A stretch of DNA of 64,000 bases from Rhizobium sp. BK251 (GCF_004345245.1 NZ_SLUQ01000001.1:62001-126000); one strand, 5' to 3'. Counted from the stretch's first letter, positions 45,637 through 55,529 are shown. Notes: generated by a model not told the origin, from the sequence alone. Numbers and translations: made by a program.

Positions 45637-45796
45637 AGGACCAGACGCGGAGCGGTTCGCTCAAATCGCGTGAACGGGGGGCCTATTGCCACAGCTTGGA
45701 CCCGAGCGCAAGCTGCAAATTCGAAGTTCTCCCGAACAGACGATGAAAAGCTGCGCCCACTTTTGGGAAGCTGAGATTTCGGCTATTGATGTGGTC

Positions 45797-46033
45797 ATGA
45801 ACGACGACGTTACGAACGACCGCAGGGGCAGCGGCGAGCCGGCTTCCTCCGACATGGACGCGACGGGCACCACCGCGCCGCCCCCTCCCACCCAGGCAGA
45901 CATGCGACGCGAGCGCGCTGCACAGAAGTTGCGCGAAAATCTCCAGCGCCGCAAACATCAGACGCGCGCGCGGCGTGCGGGGGAGGCAGATGAAGCAAAT
46001 GGCCTGCCTGCCGCAAAAATGGACGAATCGTAA
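45797..46033 (+). CDS. Small hydrophilic protein upstream of murA
   Basis: The 78-residue protein is acidic and disordered at the start (MNDDVTNDRRGSGEPASS) and strongly basic in the second half (MRRERAAQKLRENLQRRKHQTRARR), a helix that could bind nucleic acid or a membrane. I recall similar short genes before murA in rhizobia, without a known role. The ATG at 45797 has no strong ribosome binding site. The frame is open further upstream but lacks the same character. Confidence 0.65.
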   Translation: MNDDVTNDRRGSGEPASSDMDATGTTAPPPPTQADMRRERAAQKLRENLQRRKHQTRARRAGEADEANGLPAAKMDES

Positions 46034-46140
46034 TGAAGCTTCGCGGACGAATTGAAGCGTCCGGGGAATTCGTCTAAGGACCCTCCATCTTTTAAGGTAA
46101 AGAACTTTCACGAAAGGCGGGCCTTGCCCGTAAGCTGCAC

Positions 46141-47433
46141 ATGGATCGTATCAGGATCGTCGGCGGGAATGAGCTCAGTGGTGTCATTCCCATCTCCGGC
46201 GCGAAGAATGCTGCCCTCCCGCTGATGATCGCCTCGCTCCTGACCAGCGACACGCTGACTTTGGAGAATGTTCCGCATCTGGCCGATGTCGAGCTGCTGA
46301 TGCGCATCCTCGGCAATCACGGCGTCGATGTTGCCGTCAACGGCCGTCGCGAACGCCAGGAAGACGGCTATTCGCGCACCATCCATTTCACCTGCCGCAC
46401 GATCGTCGATACGACCGCACCTTACGAACTCGTCGCCAAGATGCGCGCGAGCTTCTGGGTCATCGGTCCGCTGCTTGCCCGCGAAGGCAAGGCACGCGTC
46501 TCGCTGCCGGGCGGCTGTGCGATCGGCACGCGTCCGGTCGACCTCTTCATCTCCGGCCTCGAGGCGCTCGGCGCCAACATGGAGATCGATGGCGGCTACA
46601 TCAATGCGACGGCCCCGACCGGCGGCCTGATCGGCGCCCGCTACACCTTCCCGAAGGTATCCGTCGGCGCGACCCACGTGCTGATGATGGCGGCGACGCT
46701 CGCCCGCGGCACGACCGTGCTCGGCAACGCCGCCCGCGAGCCGGAGATCGTCGATCTCGCCAACTGCCTGAACGCCATGGGCGCGAAGATTTCCGGCGCC
46801 GGCACGAGCACGATCACAATCGAGGGAGTGACCTCGCTTTCCGGCGCGCGTCATCGCGTGCTGCCCGATCGCATCGAGACGGGAACCTATGCCATGGCCG
46901 TCGCCATGGCGGGCGGCGACGTCCGGCTCGAGAATACCGATGCCTCCCTGCTCGACACCGCGCTCGAAACGCTTCGCCGCGCCGGCGCCGAGATTACGCC
47001 GACGAACAACGGCATCCGCGTGGTGCGCAATGGCGCTGGCATCAAGCCGGTCGACATCGTCACCGATCCGTTCCCGGGCTTCCCGACGGACCTGCAGGCG
47101 CAGTTCATGGCGCTGATGACGCGCTCTTCCGGCGTCTCGCACATCACCGAGACGATCTTCGAAAACCGCTTCATGCATGTGCAGGAGCTTGCCCGTCTCG
47201 GCGCCAAGATCTCGCTTTCCGGTCAGACTGCAAAGATCGAGGGCGTCGGCCGGCTGAAGGGTGCCCCGGTCATGGCGACCGACCTGCGGGCATCGGTCTC
47301 GCTGGTGATCGCGGGCCTGGCGGCCGAAGGCGAGACGATGGTTTCCCGCGTCTATCACCTCGACCGCGGCTTCGAACGCCTGGAGGAAAAGCTGACCCGC
47401 TGCGGCGCGATCGTCGAACGCGTCAGCGAATAG
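46141..47433 (+). CDS. murA: UDP-N-acetylglucosamine 1-carboxyvinyltransferase
   Basis: The 430-residue enolpyruvyl transferase has the early [17 protein letters not shown] segment and the catalytic cysteine at residue 126 ([15 protein letters not shown]). Cys126 is the fosfomycin-reactive residue, so the enzyme is of the drug-sensitive type. It adds enolpyruvate to UDP-GlcNAc, the first committed step of peptidoglycan synthesis. It begins the conserved block with DUF2948 and hisD. Confidence 0.97.
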   Translation: MDRIRIVGGNELSGVIPISGAKNAALPLMIASLLTSDTLTLENVPHLADVELLMRILGNHGVDVAVNGRRERQEDGYSRTIHFTCRTIVDTTAPYELVAKMRASFWVIGPLLAREGKARVSLPGGCAIGTRPVDLFISGLEALGANMEIDGGYINATAPTGGLIGARYTFPKVSVGATHVLMMAATLARGTTVLGNAAREPEIVDLANCLNAMGAKISGAGTSTITIEGVTSLSGARHRVLPDRIETGTYAMAVAMAGGDVRLENTDASLLDTALETLRRAGAEITPTNNGIRVVRNGAGIKPVDIVTDPFPGFPTDLQAQFMALMTRSSGVSHITETIFENRFMHVQELARLGAKISLSGQTAKIEGVGRLKGAPVMATDLRASVSLVIAGLAAEGETMVSRVYHLDRGFERLEEKLTRCGAIVERVSE

Positions 47434-47590
47434 GGGCTTTTCCGCGCCCGCCGCGCCGCTTGCCTGTCGCGCCTGCGCGTCAGTAACGGCGCGTCGCGGA
47501 TACTTCGCCGTTGCGTATTGTCGCGCAGCGTCCTATCTCCTGTTGCTATGTGCCTTGAAGGCAGGTGCGATGGTGATCGGGGAAGTGGGA

Positions 47591-48031
47591 ATGACCAATC
47601 TCAAGCTCGTGGCGCTCGACGGCGAGGATCTCGCTGTCATTTCCGCGCATATGCAGGATAGCGTCCTCAAGGTCGGCGATATCGCCTGGACGCCGCGTTC
47701 GGGGCAGTTTTCCATAACGGCGAACCGCTTTGTCTGGGAATCGGCCGATGAGAAGGGCAAGCCCTTTGAGCGTCATCGCGCTGCTCTCGTCTTCAAGCGT
47801 GTCCAGTCCGTCCGTTCGCTCGGCTTCGACCGCGGGAAGGACGATGACGTGCTCTCCCTGCTGGCGATCAGCTTCGAGCAGAAGGGCGAAGGACCGGAGG
47901 GCACCATCGAACTCGCGCTTGCCGGAGACGCCACCATTGCCCTCGATGTGGAATGCATCGAGGTTCAGCTTGCCGATATCGGTGGAGCGTGGGAAACGGC
48001 CCACAAGCCGAAACACCCCGACGCGGAATAG
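47591..48031 (+). CDS. DUF2948 family protein
   Basis: The 146-residue protein (MTNLKLVALDGEDLAVISAHMQDSVLKVGD) contains the DUF2948 features IAWTPRSGQFSITANRFVWE and LDVECIEVQLADIGGAW. The family is found almost only in alphaproteobacteria, next to murA and hisD, and has no known role. The ATG at 47591 follows a GGGGAAGTGGGA element; frames starting at 47543 or 47570 are possible but the family starts at MTNLKL. It lies 157 bases after murA and 46 before hisD. Confidence 0.87.
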   Translation: MTNLKLVALDGEDLAVISAHMQDSVLKVGDIAWTPRSGQFSITANRFVWESADEKGKPFERHRAALVFKRVQSVRSLGFDRGKDDDVLSLLAISFEQKGEGPEGTIELALAGDATIALDVECIEVQLADIGGAWETAHKPKHPDAE

Positions 48032-48077
48032 GTTCGGCTTCGGCCCGTCAGCATCGCATCTGAAAGGAACACCACCC

Positions 48078-49376
48078 TTGGCTATCTGGCTCGAACAAGC
48101 ATCGGAAGGGTTTGAAGAGCGGTTCGCCGCATTCCTGACGACCAAACGCGAGGTCTCGGAGGACGTCAATGCCGTGGTGCGCGGCATCATCGACGATGTG
48201 CGCTCGCGTGGCGATGCGGCTGTAGCCGAGTACTCCCTGCGTTTCGATGGCGTCGATTTCGCCAAGGTTCCGATGCGGGTCAGCGAGGCGGAAATCGATG
48301 CGGCGGTCGAGGCAGTGCCCTCCGAGGTGTTGGGCGCCCTGAAGGTCGCGGCACTTCGTATCGATGCGCACCACCGCCGGCAATTGCCCAAGGACGACAT
48401 ATACGAAGACCACATGGGTGTCGGGCTCGGCTCGCGCTGGACCGCGATCGAGGCCGTCGGCATCTACGTGCCGGGCGGCACGGCGAGTTATCCGAGCTCG
48501 GTGCTGATGAATGCCGTTCCGGCCAAGGTCGCCGGCGTCGAGCGCATTGTCATGGTCGTGCCGACGAGCGGCGGTGTCCTTAATCCTGCGGTATTGGCTG
48601 CCGCCCGCATGGCCGGCGTCGAGGAGATCTATCGCATCGGCGGTGCGCAGGCTGTCGCCGCGCTCGCTTATGGCACGGAGACGATCGCCCCCGTTGCCAA
48701 GATCACCGGGCCGGGCAATGCCTATGTCGCGGCCGCCAAGCGCCAAGTCTTCGGCACCGTCGGCATCGACATGATCGCCGGCCCGTCCGAAGTGCTAGTC
48801 ATTGCCGATAGGGACAACAATCCGGACTGGCTCGCTGCCGATCTTCTTGCCCAGGCCGAGCATGACCGCGGCGCCCAATCCATCCTGATTACAGACGATG
48901 TCGGGCTTGCAAAGGCGGTCGAGGCTGCCGTGGAACGCCAGCTGAAGACATTGGGCCGCTCGGAGACCGCCGCCGCAAGCTGGCAGGATTTCGGCGCGAT
49001 CATCATCGTCAAGCATCTCGACGACGCCTTGCCGCTGGCAAACCGTATCGCCGCCGAGCACCTGGAGCTCGCTGTAGACGATCCCGACGCGTTTCTCCCC
49101 GGCATCCGCAATGCCGGCGCGATCTTCATGGGCCGGCACACGCCGGAAGTCATCGGCGACTATGTGGGCGGCTCCAACCACGTGCTGCCCACGGCACGCT
49201 CGGCGCGCTTCTCCTCAGGCCTCTCGGTGCTCGACTTCGTCAAGCGCACCTCGATCCTCAGGCTCGGCACGGAGCAACTGCGCTCGCTCGGTCCGGCGGC
49301 GATTGCGCTCGCCAATGCCGAAGGGCTCGACGCGCATGCTCGCTCCGTCGCGATCCGACTCAATCTCGATAGGTGA
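48078..49376 (+). CDS. hisD: Histidinol dehydrogenase
   Basis: The 432-residue enzyme has the signatures [27 protein letters not shown] (zinc ligands), [13 protein letters not shown] and [21 protein letters not shown]. It carries out the last two steps of histidine synthesis, oxidising L-histidinol to L-histidine with NAD. The start is a TTG at 48078 ([16 protein letters not shown]), after an AAAGGAAC ribosome binding site; the longer frame from 47730 overlaps DUF2948 and is rejected. Four bases separate it from the UPF0262 gene. Confidence 0.94.
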   Translation: MAIWLEQASEGFEERFAAFLTTKREVSEDVNAVVRGIIDDVRSRGDAAVAEYSLRFDGVDFAKVPMRVSEAEIDAAVEAVPSEVLGALKVAALRIDAHHRRQLPKDDIYEDHMGVGLGSRWTAIEAVGIYVPGGTASYPSSVLMNAVPAKVAGVERIVMVVPTSGGVLNPAVLAAARMAGVEEIYRIGGAQAVAALAYGTETIAPVAKITGPGNAYVAAAKRQVFGTVGIDMIAGPSEVLVIADRDNNPDWLAADLLAQAEHDRGAQSILITDDVGLAKAVEAAVERQLKTLGRSETAAASWQDFGAIIIVKHLDDALPLANRIAAEHLELAVDDPDAFLPGIRNAGAIFMGRHTPEVIGDYVGGSNHVLPTARSARFSSGLSVLDFVKRTSILRLGTEQLRSLGPAAIALANAEGLDAHARSVAIRLNLDR

Positions 49377-49380
49377 GCGA

Positions 49381-49857
49381 ATGGCGAGGGGAGGCGATCA
49401 CCGGCTGTTCGATGTCGTCCTCGACGATACGATAGGCCGTTCCACGCCCGACATCGAGCACGAGCGCGCCGTCGCCATATTCGACCTCATTGAGGAGAAC
49501 CGTTTCGAACCCGTCGGCCATGCCGGCGGCCCCTACCGGCTGAAGATTTCGCTGGTGGATTCCAAGCTCGTCTTCGCAATCAGCACGGAGGACGACGGCA
49601 GTGTGGCCACGCACATCCTGTCGCTGACGCCGTTCCGCCGGATCGTGAAGGACTATTTCATGATCTGCGAAAGCTACTATGAAGCGATCCGTTCCGCGAC
49701 GCCGAGCAGGATCGAGGCGATCGACATGGGACGCCGGGGCATCCACAACGAAGGCTCGCAGACGCTCATGGACCGGCTGCAGGGCAAGATCAGCATCGAT
49801 TTCGACACGGCCCGGCGGCTTTTCACGCTGGTCTGCGTGCTCTATTGGCGTGGGTAG
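49381..49857 (+). CDS. UPF0262 family protein
   Basis: The 158-residue protein contains [37 protein letters not shown] and [35 protein letters not shown], which are the features of UPF0262. The family is restricted to alphaproteobacteria and always seems to follow hisD. No enzyme motif is evident. Five bases separate it from the phosphatase-like gene and four from hisD, so all three are likely one operon. Confidence 0.9.
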   Translation: MARGGDHRLFDVVLDDTIGRSTPDIEHERAVAIFDLIEENRFEPVGHAGGPYRLKISLVDSKLVFAISTEDDGSVATHILSLTPFRRIVKDYFMICESYYEAIRSATPSRIEAIDMGRRGIHNEGSQTLMDRLQGKISIDFDTARRLFTLVCVLYWRG

Positions 49858-49862
49858 CGGCG

Positions 49863-50339
49863 ATGGAGGCTCCGGCGACAACCCACTGGAAGAAAGTGCC
49901 TGGCGCCATACTCTTCATGTGCGGCATGAATGCCATCCGCTCGCCGATCGCCGAGGCGATTGCCCGTAGTATTCTGCCTGCGGGTACCTATATAGCGTCA
50001 GCCGGCGTGCGGGCAGGCGAACGCGACGCATTCGTGGATGCGGTGCTCGAAGAGATTGGCCTCTCGCTCGGACGCAGGCAGCCGCAGACGCTGGAAGAGC
50101 TCGAGGACGATTTCTTCGATCTCATCATCACCCTTTCGCCGCAGGCGCATCACGCCGCACTAGAGCTTACGCGCACGAAGGCGATCGACGTCGTCTATTG
50201 GCAGACCCCCGATCCGACGGTCGTGACCGGCACGCGCGAACAGATTCTTGATGCCTACAGGGATGTGCGGGACTATCTTGCGCGTCTCATCGAGAGTCGC
50301 TTGCTGAAACGAGATGGCATAGCCGCTCAATCGGCATGA
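49863..50339 (+). CDS. Low-molecular-weight phosphatase family protein
   Basis: The 158-residue protein has a CX5R active-site loop, Cys20-GMNAI-Arg26, followed by SPIAEAIAR, the loop of the low-molecular-weight tyrosine phosphatase/arsenate reductase fold. The general acid aspartate may be that in YWQTPDPTVVTG. The loop is not the usual CLGNICRSP, so the substrate may differ from phosphotyrosine. It overlaps closely with UPF0262 and lies before infA. Confidence 0.87.
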   Translation: MEAPATTHWKKVPGAILFMCGMNAIRSPIAEAIARSILPAGTYIASAGVRAGERDAFVDAVLEEIGLSLGRRQPQTLEELEDDFFDLIITLSPQAHHAALELTRTKAIDVVYWQTPDPTVVTGTREQILDAYRDVRDYLARLIESRLLKRDGIAAQSA

Positions 50340-50457
50340 AACAAATGCAGAAAGCCCGATCAACGAGGTTCACAAAACCGCGCCGATTGTGTAGTTTCCG
50401 CCCAAATTTCCGGCCGCCTTTGCCGCCGGGCCTCAACACACAGGAAGAAAAGCCTTA

Positions 50458-50676
50458 ATGCCGAAAGAAGAAGTCCTCGAATTTCCCGGTATCGTCACCG
50501 AACTTCTGCCGAACGCGACCTTTCGCGTTAAGCTTGAAAACGAACACGAGATCATCGCTCATACCGCCGGCCGCATGCGCAAGAACCGCATCCGCGTGCT
50601 CGCAGGCGACAAGGTCCTCGTCGAGATGACGCCCTACGACCTCACCAAGGGCCGCATCACTTATCGCTTCAAGTAG
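50458..50676 (+). CDS. infA: Translation initiation factor IF-1
   Basis: The 72-residue S1/OB-fold protein ([55 protein letters not shown]) has the exact IF-1 length. It occupies the ribosomal A site during initiation together with IF2 and IF3. An AGGAAG element stands before the ATG. Confidence 0.98.
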   Translation: MPKEEVLEFPGIVTELLPNATFRVKLENEHEIIAHTAGRMRKNRIRVLAGDKVLVEMTPYDLTKGRITYRFK

Positions 50677-50717
50677 AAATTGGCGTTGTCCGTCTCCCTG
50701 GCGATGGTCGAGGTTCC

Positions 50718-51338
50718 ATGGCGCTGAAACACAAGCTGATACTGGCCTCGGGCTCGCCGCGGCGCGTCGAGCTGCTTAATCAGGCGGGCATCGAGCCGAG
50801 CCGCCTCTTGCCGATGGACATCGACGAGACGCCGAAAAAATCCGAGCATCCGCGTTCGCTCGCCCGCCGGCTGTCGCTGGAAAAGGCGGAGGCCGCATTT
50901 GCATCGATCAAGGAAGATGTCGCCTGGCAGGGGAGCTATCTGCTTGCGGCAGATACCGTCGTGGCCGTCGGACGGCGGATCCTGCCGAAGGCCGAATACG
51001 AGGATGAGGCGTCTTCCGCGCTGCATCTCCTTTCGGGCCGTAGCCATTGGGTCTACACCGGTGTCTGCCTGATCACGCCCGACCGCACCGTCCGCCAGAA
51101 GATCGTGGAGACGAAGGTGCGCTTCAAGCGGCTTTCGGGATTCGAGATCGAGAGCTACCTTGCCTCCGGACAATGGCGTGGCAAGGCCGGCGCATACGGC
51201 ATCCAGGGACTTGCGGGCACCTTCGTCCAGAAACTTGTCGGCTCCTATACGAATGTCGTGGGCCTGCCCCTATATGAAACGGTGCTGCTGCTCGCCGGTG
51301 AAGGCTTCGACGTTCATGGCCGGTGGCTGGAAGGTTAA
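50718..51338 (+). CDS. maf: Maf-like nucleoside-triphosphate pyrophosphatase
   Basis: The 206-residue protein has the Maf motifs [19 protein letters not shown] at the start, [11 protein letters not shown] with the catalytic aspartate, and [16 protein letters not shown]. Maf proteins hydrolyse modified or canonical nucleoside triphosphates to monophosphates and are linked to septum control. It lies between infA and yacG in the same direction, which is the usual context in rhizobia. The position of the substrate-defining residues cannot be assigned by eye. Confidence 0.93.
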   Translation: MALKHKLILASGSPRRVELLNQAGIEPSRLLPMDIDETPKKSEHPRSLARRLSLEKAEAAFASIKEDVAWQGSYLLAADTVVAVGRRILPKAEYEDEASSALHLLSGRSHWVYTGVCLITPDRTVRQKIVETKVRFKRLSGFEIESYLASGQWRGKAGAYGIQGLAGTFVQKLVGSYTNVVGLPLYETVLLLAGEGFDVHGRWLEG

Positions 51339-51343
51339 GCGTG

Positions 51344-51556
51344 ATGCCAGAAGACAATGCCAAAGCGGGGGCAAAGGTAGAGCCTTTGCGCAAGACCCGG
51401 CCCTGCCCGGAATGCGGCAGGCCATCCATCCGCGAACACTACCCATTCTGTTCTGACCGCTGCCGCTCGACGGATCTGTCGCGCTGGCTGAAGGGTTCCT
51501 ACGCCATTCCCGTCGCCGATGATGAAACCAAGGCGGAATACTCCGACGAGGAATAG
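51344..51556 (+). CDS. yacG: DNA gyrase inhibitor YacG (zinc-binding)
   Basis: The 70-residue protein has the two zinc knuckles Cys21-x2-Cys24 (CPEC) and Cys36-x3-Cys40 (CSDRC) and the [13 protein letters not shown] segment typical of YacG. The E. coli protein binds GyrB and inhibits gyrase. It follows maf by five bases. The ATG at 51344 is used; GTG 51341 is an alternative. Confidence 0.93.
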   Translation: MPEDNAKAGAKVEPLRKTRPCPECGRPSIREHYPFCSDRCRSTDLSRWLKGSYAIPVADDETKAEYSDEE

Positions 51557-51676
51557 AACTAGGGCCGCGGTGCCAGCGGACCCTATGGCGGGTAACTCAG
51601 CGCACAGAGCAACCCTTTCAATTTGCTTGTGAATTTGCGAATCCGGCGCTCCTGTTAAAAAAGAGTCATTTGACGC

Positions 51677-51704
51677 TGGACATGAGCCGACAAGATGCTA
51701 TAAC
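51677..51704 (+). promoter_or_regulatory. Promoter of tRNA-Phe
   Basis: TGGACA (51677-51682) and TATAAC (51699-51704) are separated by 16 bases, each matching five of six consensus bases. Transcription would start near 51711, about 57 bases before the tRNA. Confidence 0.6.
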
Positions 51705-51767
51705 CCCGCTCGCTTCAGGGGCAAACCAACACCCCGGGTTCCGGAAGGAACCTTTCGAAGTTGAGAT

Positions 51768-51843
51768 GCCCAGATAGCTCAGTTGGTAGAGCAGCGGATT
51801 GAAAATCCGCGTGTCGCTGGTTCGATTCCGGCTCTGGGCACCA
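51768..51843 (+). tRNA. tRNA-Phe (GAA)
   Basis: The 76-base cloverleaf has acceptor stem GCCCAGA with TCTGGGC, discriminator A and encoded CCA. Its anticodon arm is GCGGA-TTGAAAA-TCCGC (anticodon GAA) and its T-arm contains GGTTCGATTCC. The following CCCCTTTTT could serve as a terminator. A region of variable-looking genes begins directly behind it. Confidence 0.96.
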
Positions 51844-52070
51844 CTAAATTCCCCTTTTTCAGTGATGTAGATCGGCATTCGGCAAGGCAAGTCTGCGTCT
51901 TGGCAACTACGCTGGTTGCCAGCAGGCCTTGCAAGAGAGCCGCCGGACATCGAATGTGCCATCGCACCTTTGGCGGATACCACCCACTTTGATAGGAGAG
52001 CTGTCGCAGGTTGACCATCTCGACGGCCTTAGCGATCTGTCTGAGACTCTCTTTGCGGGGAGGCGGAGAG

Positions 52071-53081
52071 ATGAGGCGCGTTATTCTTGCTTTGGCGTTT
52101 TTGGGCATTGCATCGGGGAGGTCGCTTTGCCAGCCGACGACCGATACGGCTCCGTTCATCTACGTTCCGGAAATACCGGAAGCCATCATTCTCAACGGCG
52201 CTATCGACTATCGATCGCCGCTCGCCTTCAAGCGGGCGCTGCGGGCGCACCCCGAGACGCAGATCGTCATTCTTCAAAGTGAGGGCGGCTCCGTTCAGGC
52301 GGCGCTTCTGATTGCAGAGGAGATCCACGAGCGCAACCTTGCCACCTTCATTCCAGAGAAGAGCCTCTGTGCATCGGCATGCGCCTATCTGTTTCTTGCC
52401 GGCGTCGAGCGTCTGGCCGAAGGCCAGCTGGGCGTGCACCAGATTTCCGGGGTGGACGATCCGAAGGTTGCACAGCTGAACCTCTCGGACGTCATCGAGG
52501 CCCTGAGCAAGTACGACGTTTCGGCAGGCGTGATTACCCGAATGCTGAGGACGCCGCCGGATGACATCTACATCTTCGGGCCCGGTGAAATGGTGTCTCT
52601 GGGGATTAACAAGACCTACGATATACCCACGGCCTCGATTTCCGATCATGCGCCCGACGCGGCGGCCGCGGCCGTTGGTCCGGCAACAGAGGATGCGGCA
52701 AGAGATTTCGTGTTGGGGGTGATCAGGTCGAGTTCCCTGCCAAAGGGTGAGCTTCTCGCGCTGACGTCGAACATATATTCCGACAACGTTTCATTTTACG
52801 GCACGTCGATAACCAAGGCCGAGGTGCTCGAGGAGAAGGCGACCTATGCTGACAGATGGCCGTCGCGATCCTCGGTCGTGAAAATGGATACGATCAGCAC
52901 AACCTGCCTCGCCGATCGCTGTCGCGTGAGCGGTATGTATGATTGGCGTGTGCAAGACCCCAAGCGAAAGAAACAGGCTGCCGGCTCAGCGCAGTTCGCC
53001 TACGAGGTTCAGATGGGCACCAGCCCGCAGATTATCGCCGAAGAGGGCAAGGTCGTCAGCCGCGTGAAGAATCTGAATTGA
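52071..53081 (+). CDS. Periplasmic ClpP/crotonase-fold protein with NTF2-like C-terminus
   Basis: The 336-residue protein has a signal peptide (MRRVILALAFLGIASG). A ClpP-like domain follows with the sequence of COG3904 proteins: IVILQSEGGSVQAALLIAEEI, the serine in CASACAYLFLAG (Ser102) and the histidine in LGVHQIS (His123). The region after residue 220 (IYSDNVSFYGTSITKAEVLEEKATYADRW) resembles an NTF2/SnoaL fold. It may be a periplasmic serine protease, though substrates are not known for this family. ATG 52071 is preceded closely by GGAG. Its position just after tRNA-Phe suggests accessory DNA. Confidence 0.8.
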   Translation: MRRVILALAFLGIASGRSLCQPTTDTAPFIYVPEIPEAIILNGAIDYRSPLAFKRALRAHPETQIVILQSEGGSVQAALLIAEEIHERNLATFIPEKSLCASACAYLFLAGVERLAEGQLGVHQISGVDDPKVAQLNLSDVIEALSKYDVSAGVITRMLRTPPDDIYIFGPGEMVSLGINKTYDIPTASISDHAPDAAAAAVGPATEDAARDFVLGVIRSSSLPKGELLALTSNIYSDNVSFYGTSITKAEVLEEKATYADRWPSRSSVVKMDTISTTCLADRCRVSGMYDWRVQDPKRKKQAAGSAQFAYEVQMGTSPQIIAEEGKVVSRVKNLN

Positions 53082-53088
53082 GATCGCA

Positions 53089-53106
53089 GGCAGCCCTATG
53101 GCTGCC
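53089..53106. terminator. Hairpin at the end of convergent genes
   Basis: GGCAGCC and GGCTGCC form a perfect 7-bp stem with a CTAT loop, eight bases after the ClpP-like stop and across the end of the convergent methyltransferase gene. A terminator role is plausible but no T run follows. Confidence 0.4.
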
Positions 53107-53920
53107 GAGCGAGCGGGCTGCGGGCCACTGCAGCGTTGCTCAACTCCACCCAGAACAACCGCCAAGGCTTTCGCTTCTTGGCTATGAAGCAGTGCGTAAT
53201 AGCCCGCAGATCGGCTTCGTCGTATCCTTTGGCGGCAAGCTCGTCGAGAACCTCCGGCGGTATCGCGCCCCGCGGCTCCCGGTCGAGCATGTTCACCTTT
53301 ACCTTCAGGTCCGGGAGCCGCGCTGTGGCGGCGATGTAATCGGTTGACGGACGCATGTTGAAGTTTCTTGCGTCGAGCATGTAGGCGACGACGTCCTGGA
53401 TGGTGCCATTTGCTTCCGCGATCGCCACACTGTTTTCTTCAAGATATCTTACCGCCTCATCTCGACTCAAGCGCAGGTGAGCCCAGGGGTAGTTCACAAA
53501 ATACTGCGGATAGTGATGGCCGTGCCGTGAGTTCCAAAGCGGCGCCGCTAGGCTATAGACGACGCCACCTGGCTTAACGACCCGTGCCATCTCGGAGAAC
53601 GCTCTGAAGATGTCCGGAACGTGCTCCATGGTCGCGACACTATAGACGAGATCGAAGTATCCCGACGGGAGGCTCATCGCCTCGGCACTCTCTTGATGGT
53701 ACGTTACGGTGGGATGAGGGAAGTCTCTGCCTATTCCGTCGACCACATCGACTCCGTGTACTTCCTTAGCTCCGAGATCAACAAAGTACCGACAATCTCC
53801 GCCTGTGTTGCAGCCGATCACGAGAACCGTACGGCCCCTTACGCGCTTATGCCTGTTGGCCTTTTGAGCATGAAAATAGTTATAGTCCACGGCTGCGTCT
53901 CCGCATGTAGATGCGAACAA
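53096..53920 (-). CDS. Class I SAM-dependent methyltransferase
   Basis: The 274-residue protein has SAM motif I (VLVIGCNTGGDCRYF, residues 32-46), the acidic residue after strand 2 (VHGVDVVDG), FDLVYSVATMEHVPD and MARVVKPGGVV, the landmarks of methyltransferases of the UbiE/sugar type. Substrate unknown. The only starts in frame are a TTG at 53920 or an internal ATG deep in the fold; no Shine-Dalgarno precedes the TTG, and the DNA above is A/T-rich. The true start may therefore be lost or non-canonical. Confidence 0.8.
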   Translation of the reverse strand: MFASTCGDAAVDYNYFHAQKANRHKRVRGRTVLVIGCNTGGDCRYFVDLGAKEVHGVDVVDGIGRDFPHPTVTYHQESAEAMSLPSGYFDLVYSVATMEHVPDIFRAFSEMARVVKPGGVVYSLAAPLWNSRHGHHYPQYFVNYPWAHLRLSRDEAVRYLEENSVAIAEANGTIQDVVAYMLDARNFNMRPSTDYIAATARLPDLKVKVNMLDREPRGAIPPEVLDELAAKGYDEADLRAITHCFIAKKRKPWRLFWVELSNAAVARSPLARQP

Positions 53921-54057
53921 GCTAATTTAAAAGCTGCAAGTTGGAAACATCCGCGGTGATAACTGTGATGCGGTCGCGAGAAGGTCACAAGCTCTTCCGC
54001 CGCGCATTCCCACCGGCGACCGCGTCAGGCAAGCGGCCGTCAAGTGTTACGGTTTAG

Positions 54058-55332
54058 CTAACCGGCAACTCCGACCCTTGGGATGAATTTCGGGAAGGGT
54101 GGGTTTCTTACCCGCGCATAGAGGTAGGCGGGCGTAAGGAAGGCTGCCGCGTGGATCCACGCGATGACAATCTCGTTGGTGAAGTGGGTAATGGCGAGCA
54201 TCGAAGGCACGACCGACAGCATATAGATCAATTGCATCATCGTATTTCCCTTCATTGCCGCGGAATAGATGCGCGCGAGCAACCAAGCGAACAGAAGGAA
54301 TTTTACGAAGCCGAAGTACCAGAAGGAATGGAAGGCGTCGGCCATGCCTGTGGACGTGCTGCCTGTCGGGCGGTCGTAGCCCGACTGAAAGATGGAATCG
54401 ACGGGAATATAGAGCGACTCCTTGAGCGCCGCACCGACGATCTGTGCCGGAATGAACGTGAAGACCGTGGAATTCCAATGCCCGATGCCAAAGTCAAAAC
54501 TCTTGTATTCATCGATATTCTCGATCGCCATGATGGCGTTCGTCATTTCTGGGCCTCCCTCGTTGAGAAGCTTGTTCCAGTTGCCGACAAGATCGATGTT
54601 TAGGACGGCGCCGAAATCTGCCTTCTCGTTGTAGACGGTGGCATTTCGATAGTCTCCGGCCGCCAGGCTGCCGACAAGCGCAAAGACCAGGCCGCCGACG
54701 ACCGCCGAACGAGGAACAGCCCAACCACGCTGGAACCAGAGTGCAAGCGCGATCATCAGGAAGAATTCAGCCGTCTCGTTCCGGCGGCCGGCAATGACGA
54801 TACGCTCGAAATAGAACATCAGATCGAACAGGATGATTCCCAAGGTCATTCGCGTCGGCCGCCGTGCATGGCAAAGAAGCGCAATCGCGAAGCCGTATGG
54901 AAGCAGTTTGGCGAAGAACAGGTAGGCGACGGCAATACCGGTGAGCATTCCTGCAAGGGCCTGATCCTTCGGCATATGACCGATCTTGTAGAAGAAATAG
55001 GCACCGATTAGGGAGAGCACCAACGCAACGCGATGGAGCCGTTGCTCGCTAAACACGACATCCTGCATGTCTCGCCCGCGCAGGCCGAGAGCCCAGCCGA
55101 CCCAACATGCCACGAGGCACAAAATCGAAAAGAAGAGCGTCTTGACGATGGCGCTCTGGCTCATGAACGCGTTGTTTATGATGCCCGGCATCTGGGGCAT
55201 GACGAACACGAGAAAGATGCTTCCTGCCAGGAACGGAAACTCAAAAAAGCGACCGCGCGCGAGCAGGCCATGCGCGAGGATGATCACGCTTAGCAGCATC
55301 ATCAGAAAAAACACGGCCCAGGATAGCGTCAT
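54058..55332 (-). CDS. Polytopic membrane protein, possibly a polysaccharide polymerase/ligase
   Basis: The 424-residue protein has roughly ten membrane helices. A longer soluble loop follows between residues about 230 and 330 that contains NIDLVGNWNKLLNEGGPEMTNAIMAIENI and RPTGSTSTGMADAFHSFWYFGF. This topology, with a large outer loop, is that of Wzy polymerases or O-antigen ligases, but no signature proves it. The start ATG 55332 follows GAGGGGAC; the frame is open to 55443. The methyltransferase next to it would fit surface polysaccharide modification. Confidence 0.65.
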   Translation of the reverse strand: MTLSWAVFFLMMLLSVIILAHGLLARGRFFEFPFLAGSIFLVFVMPQMPGIINNAFMSQSAIVKTLFFSILCLVACWVGWALGLRGRDMQDVVFSEQRLHRVALVLSLIGAYFFYKIGHMPKDQALAGMLTGIAVAYLFFAKLLPYGFAIALLCHARRPTRMTLGIILFDLMFYFERIVIAGRRNETAEFFLMIALALWFQRGWAVPRSAVVGGLVFALVGSLAAGDYRNATVYNEKADFGAVLNIDLVGNWNKLLNEGGPEMTNAIMAIENIDEYKSFDFGIGHWNSTVFTFIPAQIVGAALKESLYIPVDSIFQSGYDRPTGSTSTGMADAFHSFWYFGFVKFLLFAWLLARIYSAAMKGNTMMQLIYMLSVVPSMLAITHFTNEIVIAWIHAAAFLTPAYLYARVRNPPFPKFIPRVGVAG

Positions 55333-55529
55333 GAGGTCCCCTCTCGCGATCCAGCTTCGATCTGTGGGCGCGCGAGTACAAGTACACTTTTCGACGTAGA
55401 ACTCGTCCAAGCTGTGCTGCATTGGTGGAGGCGGAGCGCTCATCGGTGCAAATGGCGCGGGCAGGTCCCCCAGAAGGCGAACGACGGCCTCAGCTTGTCG
55501 AAATTCCCCACCGCACTTCGGGGGAGAGG

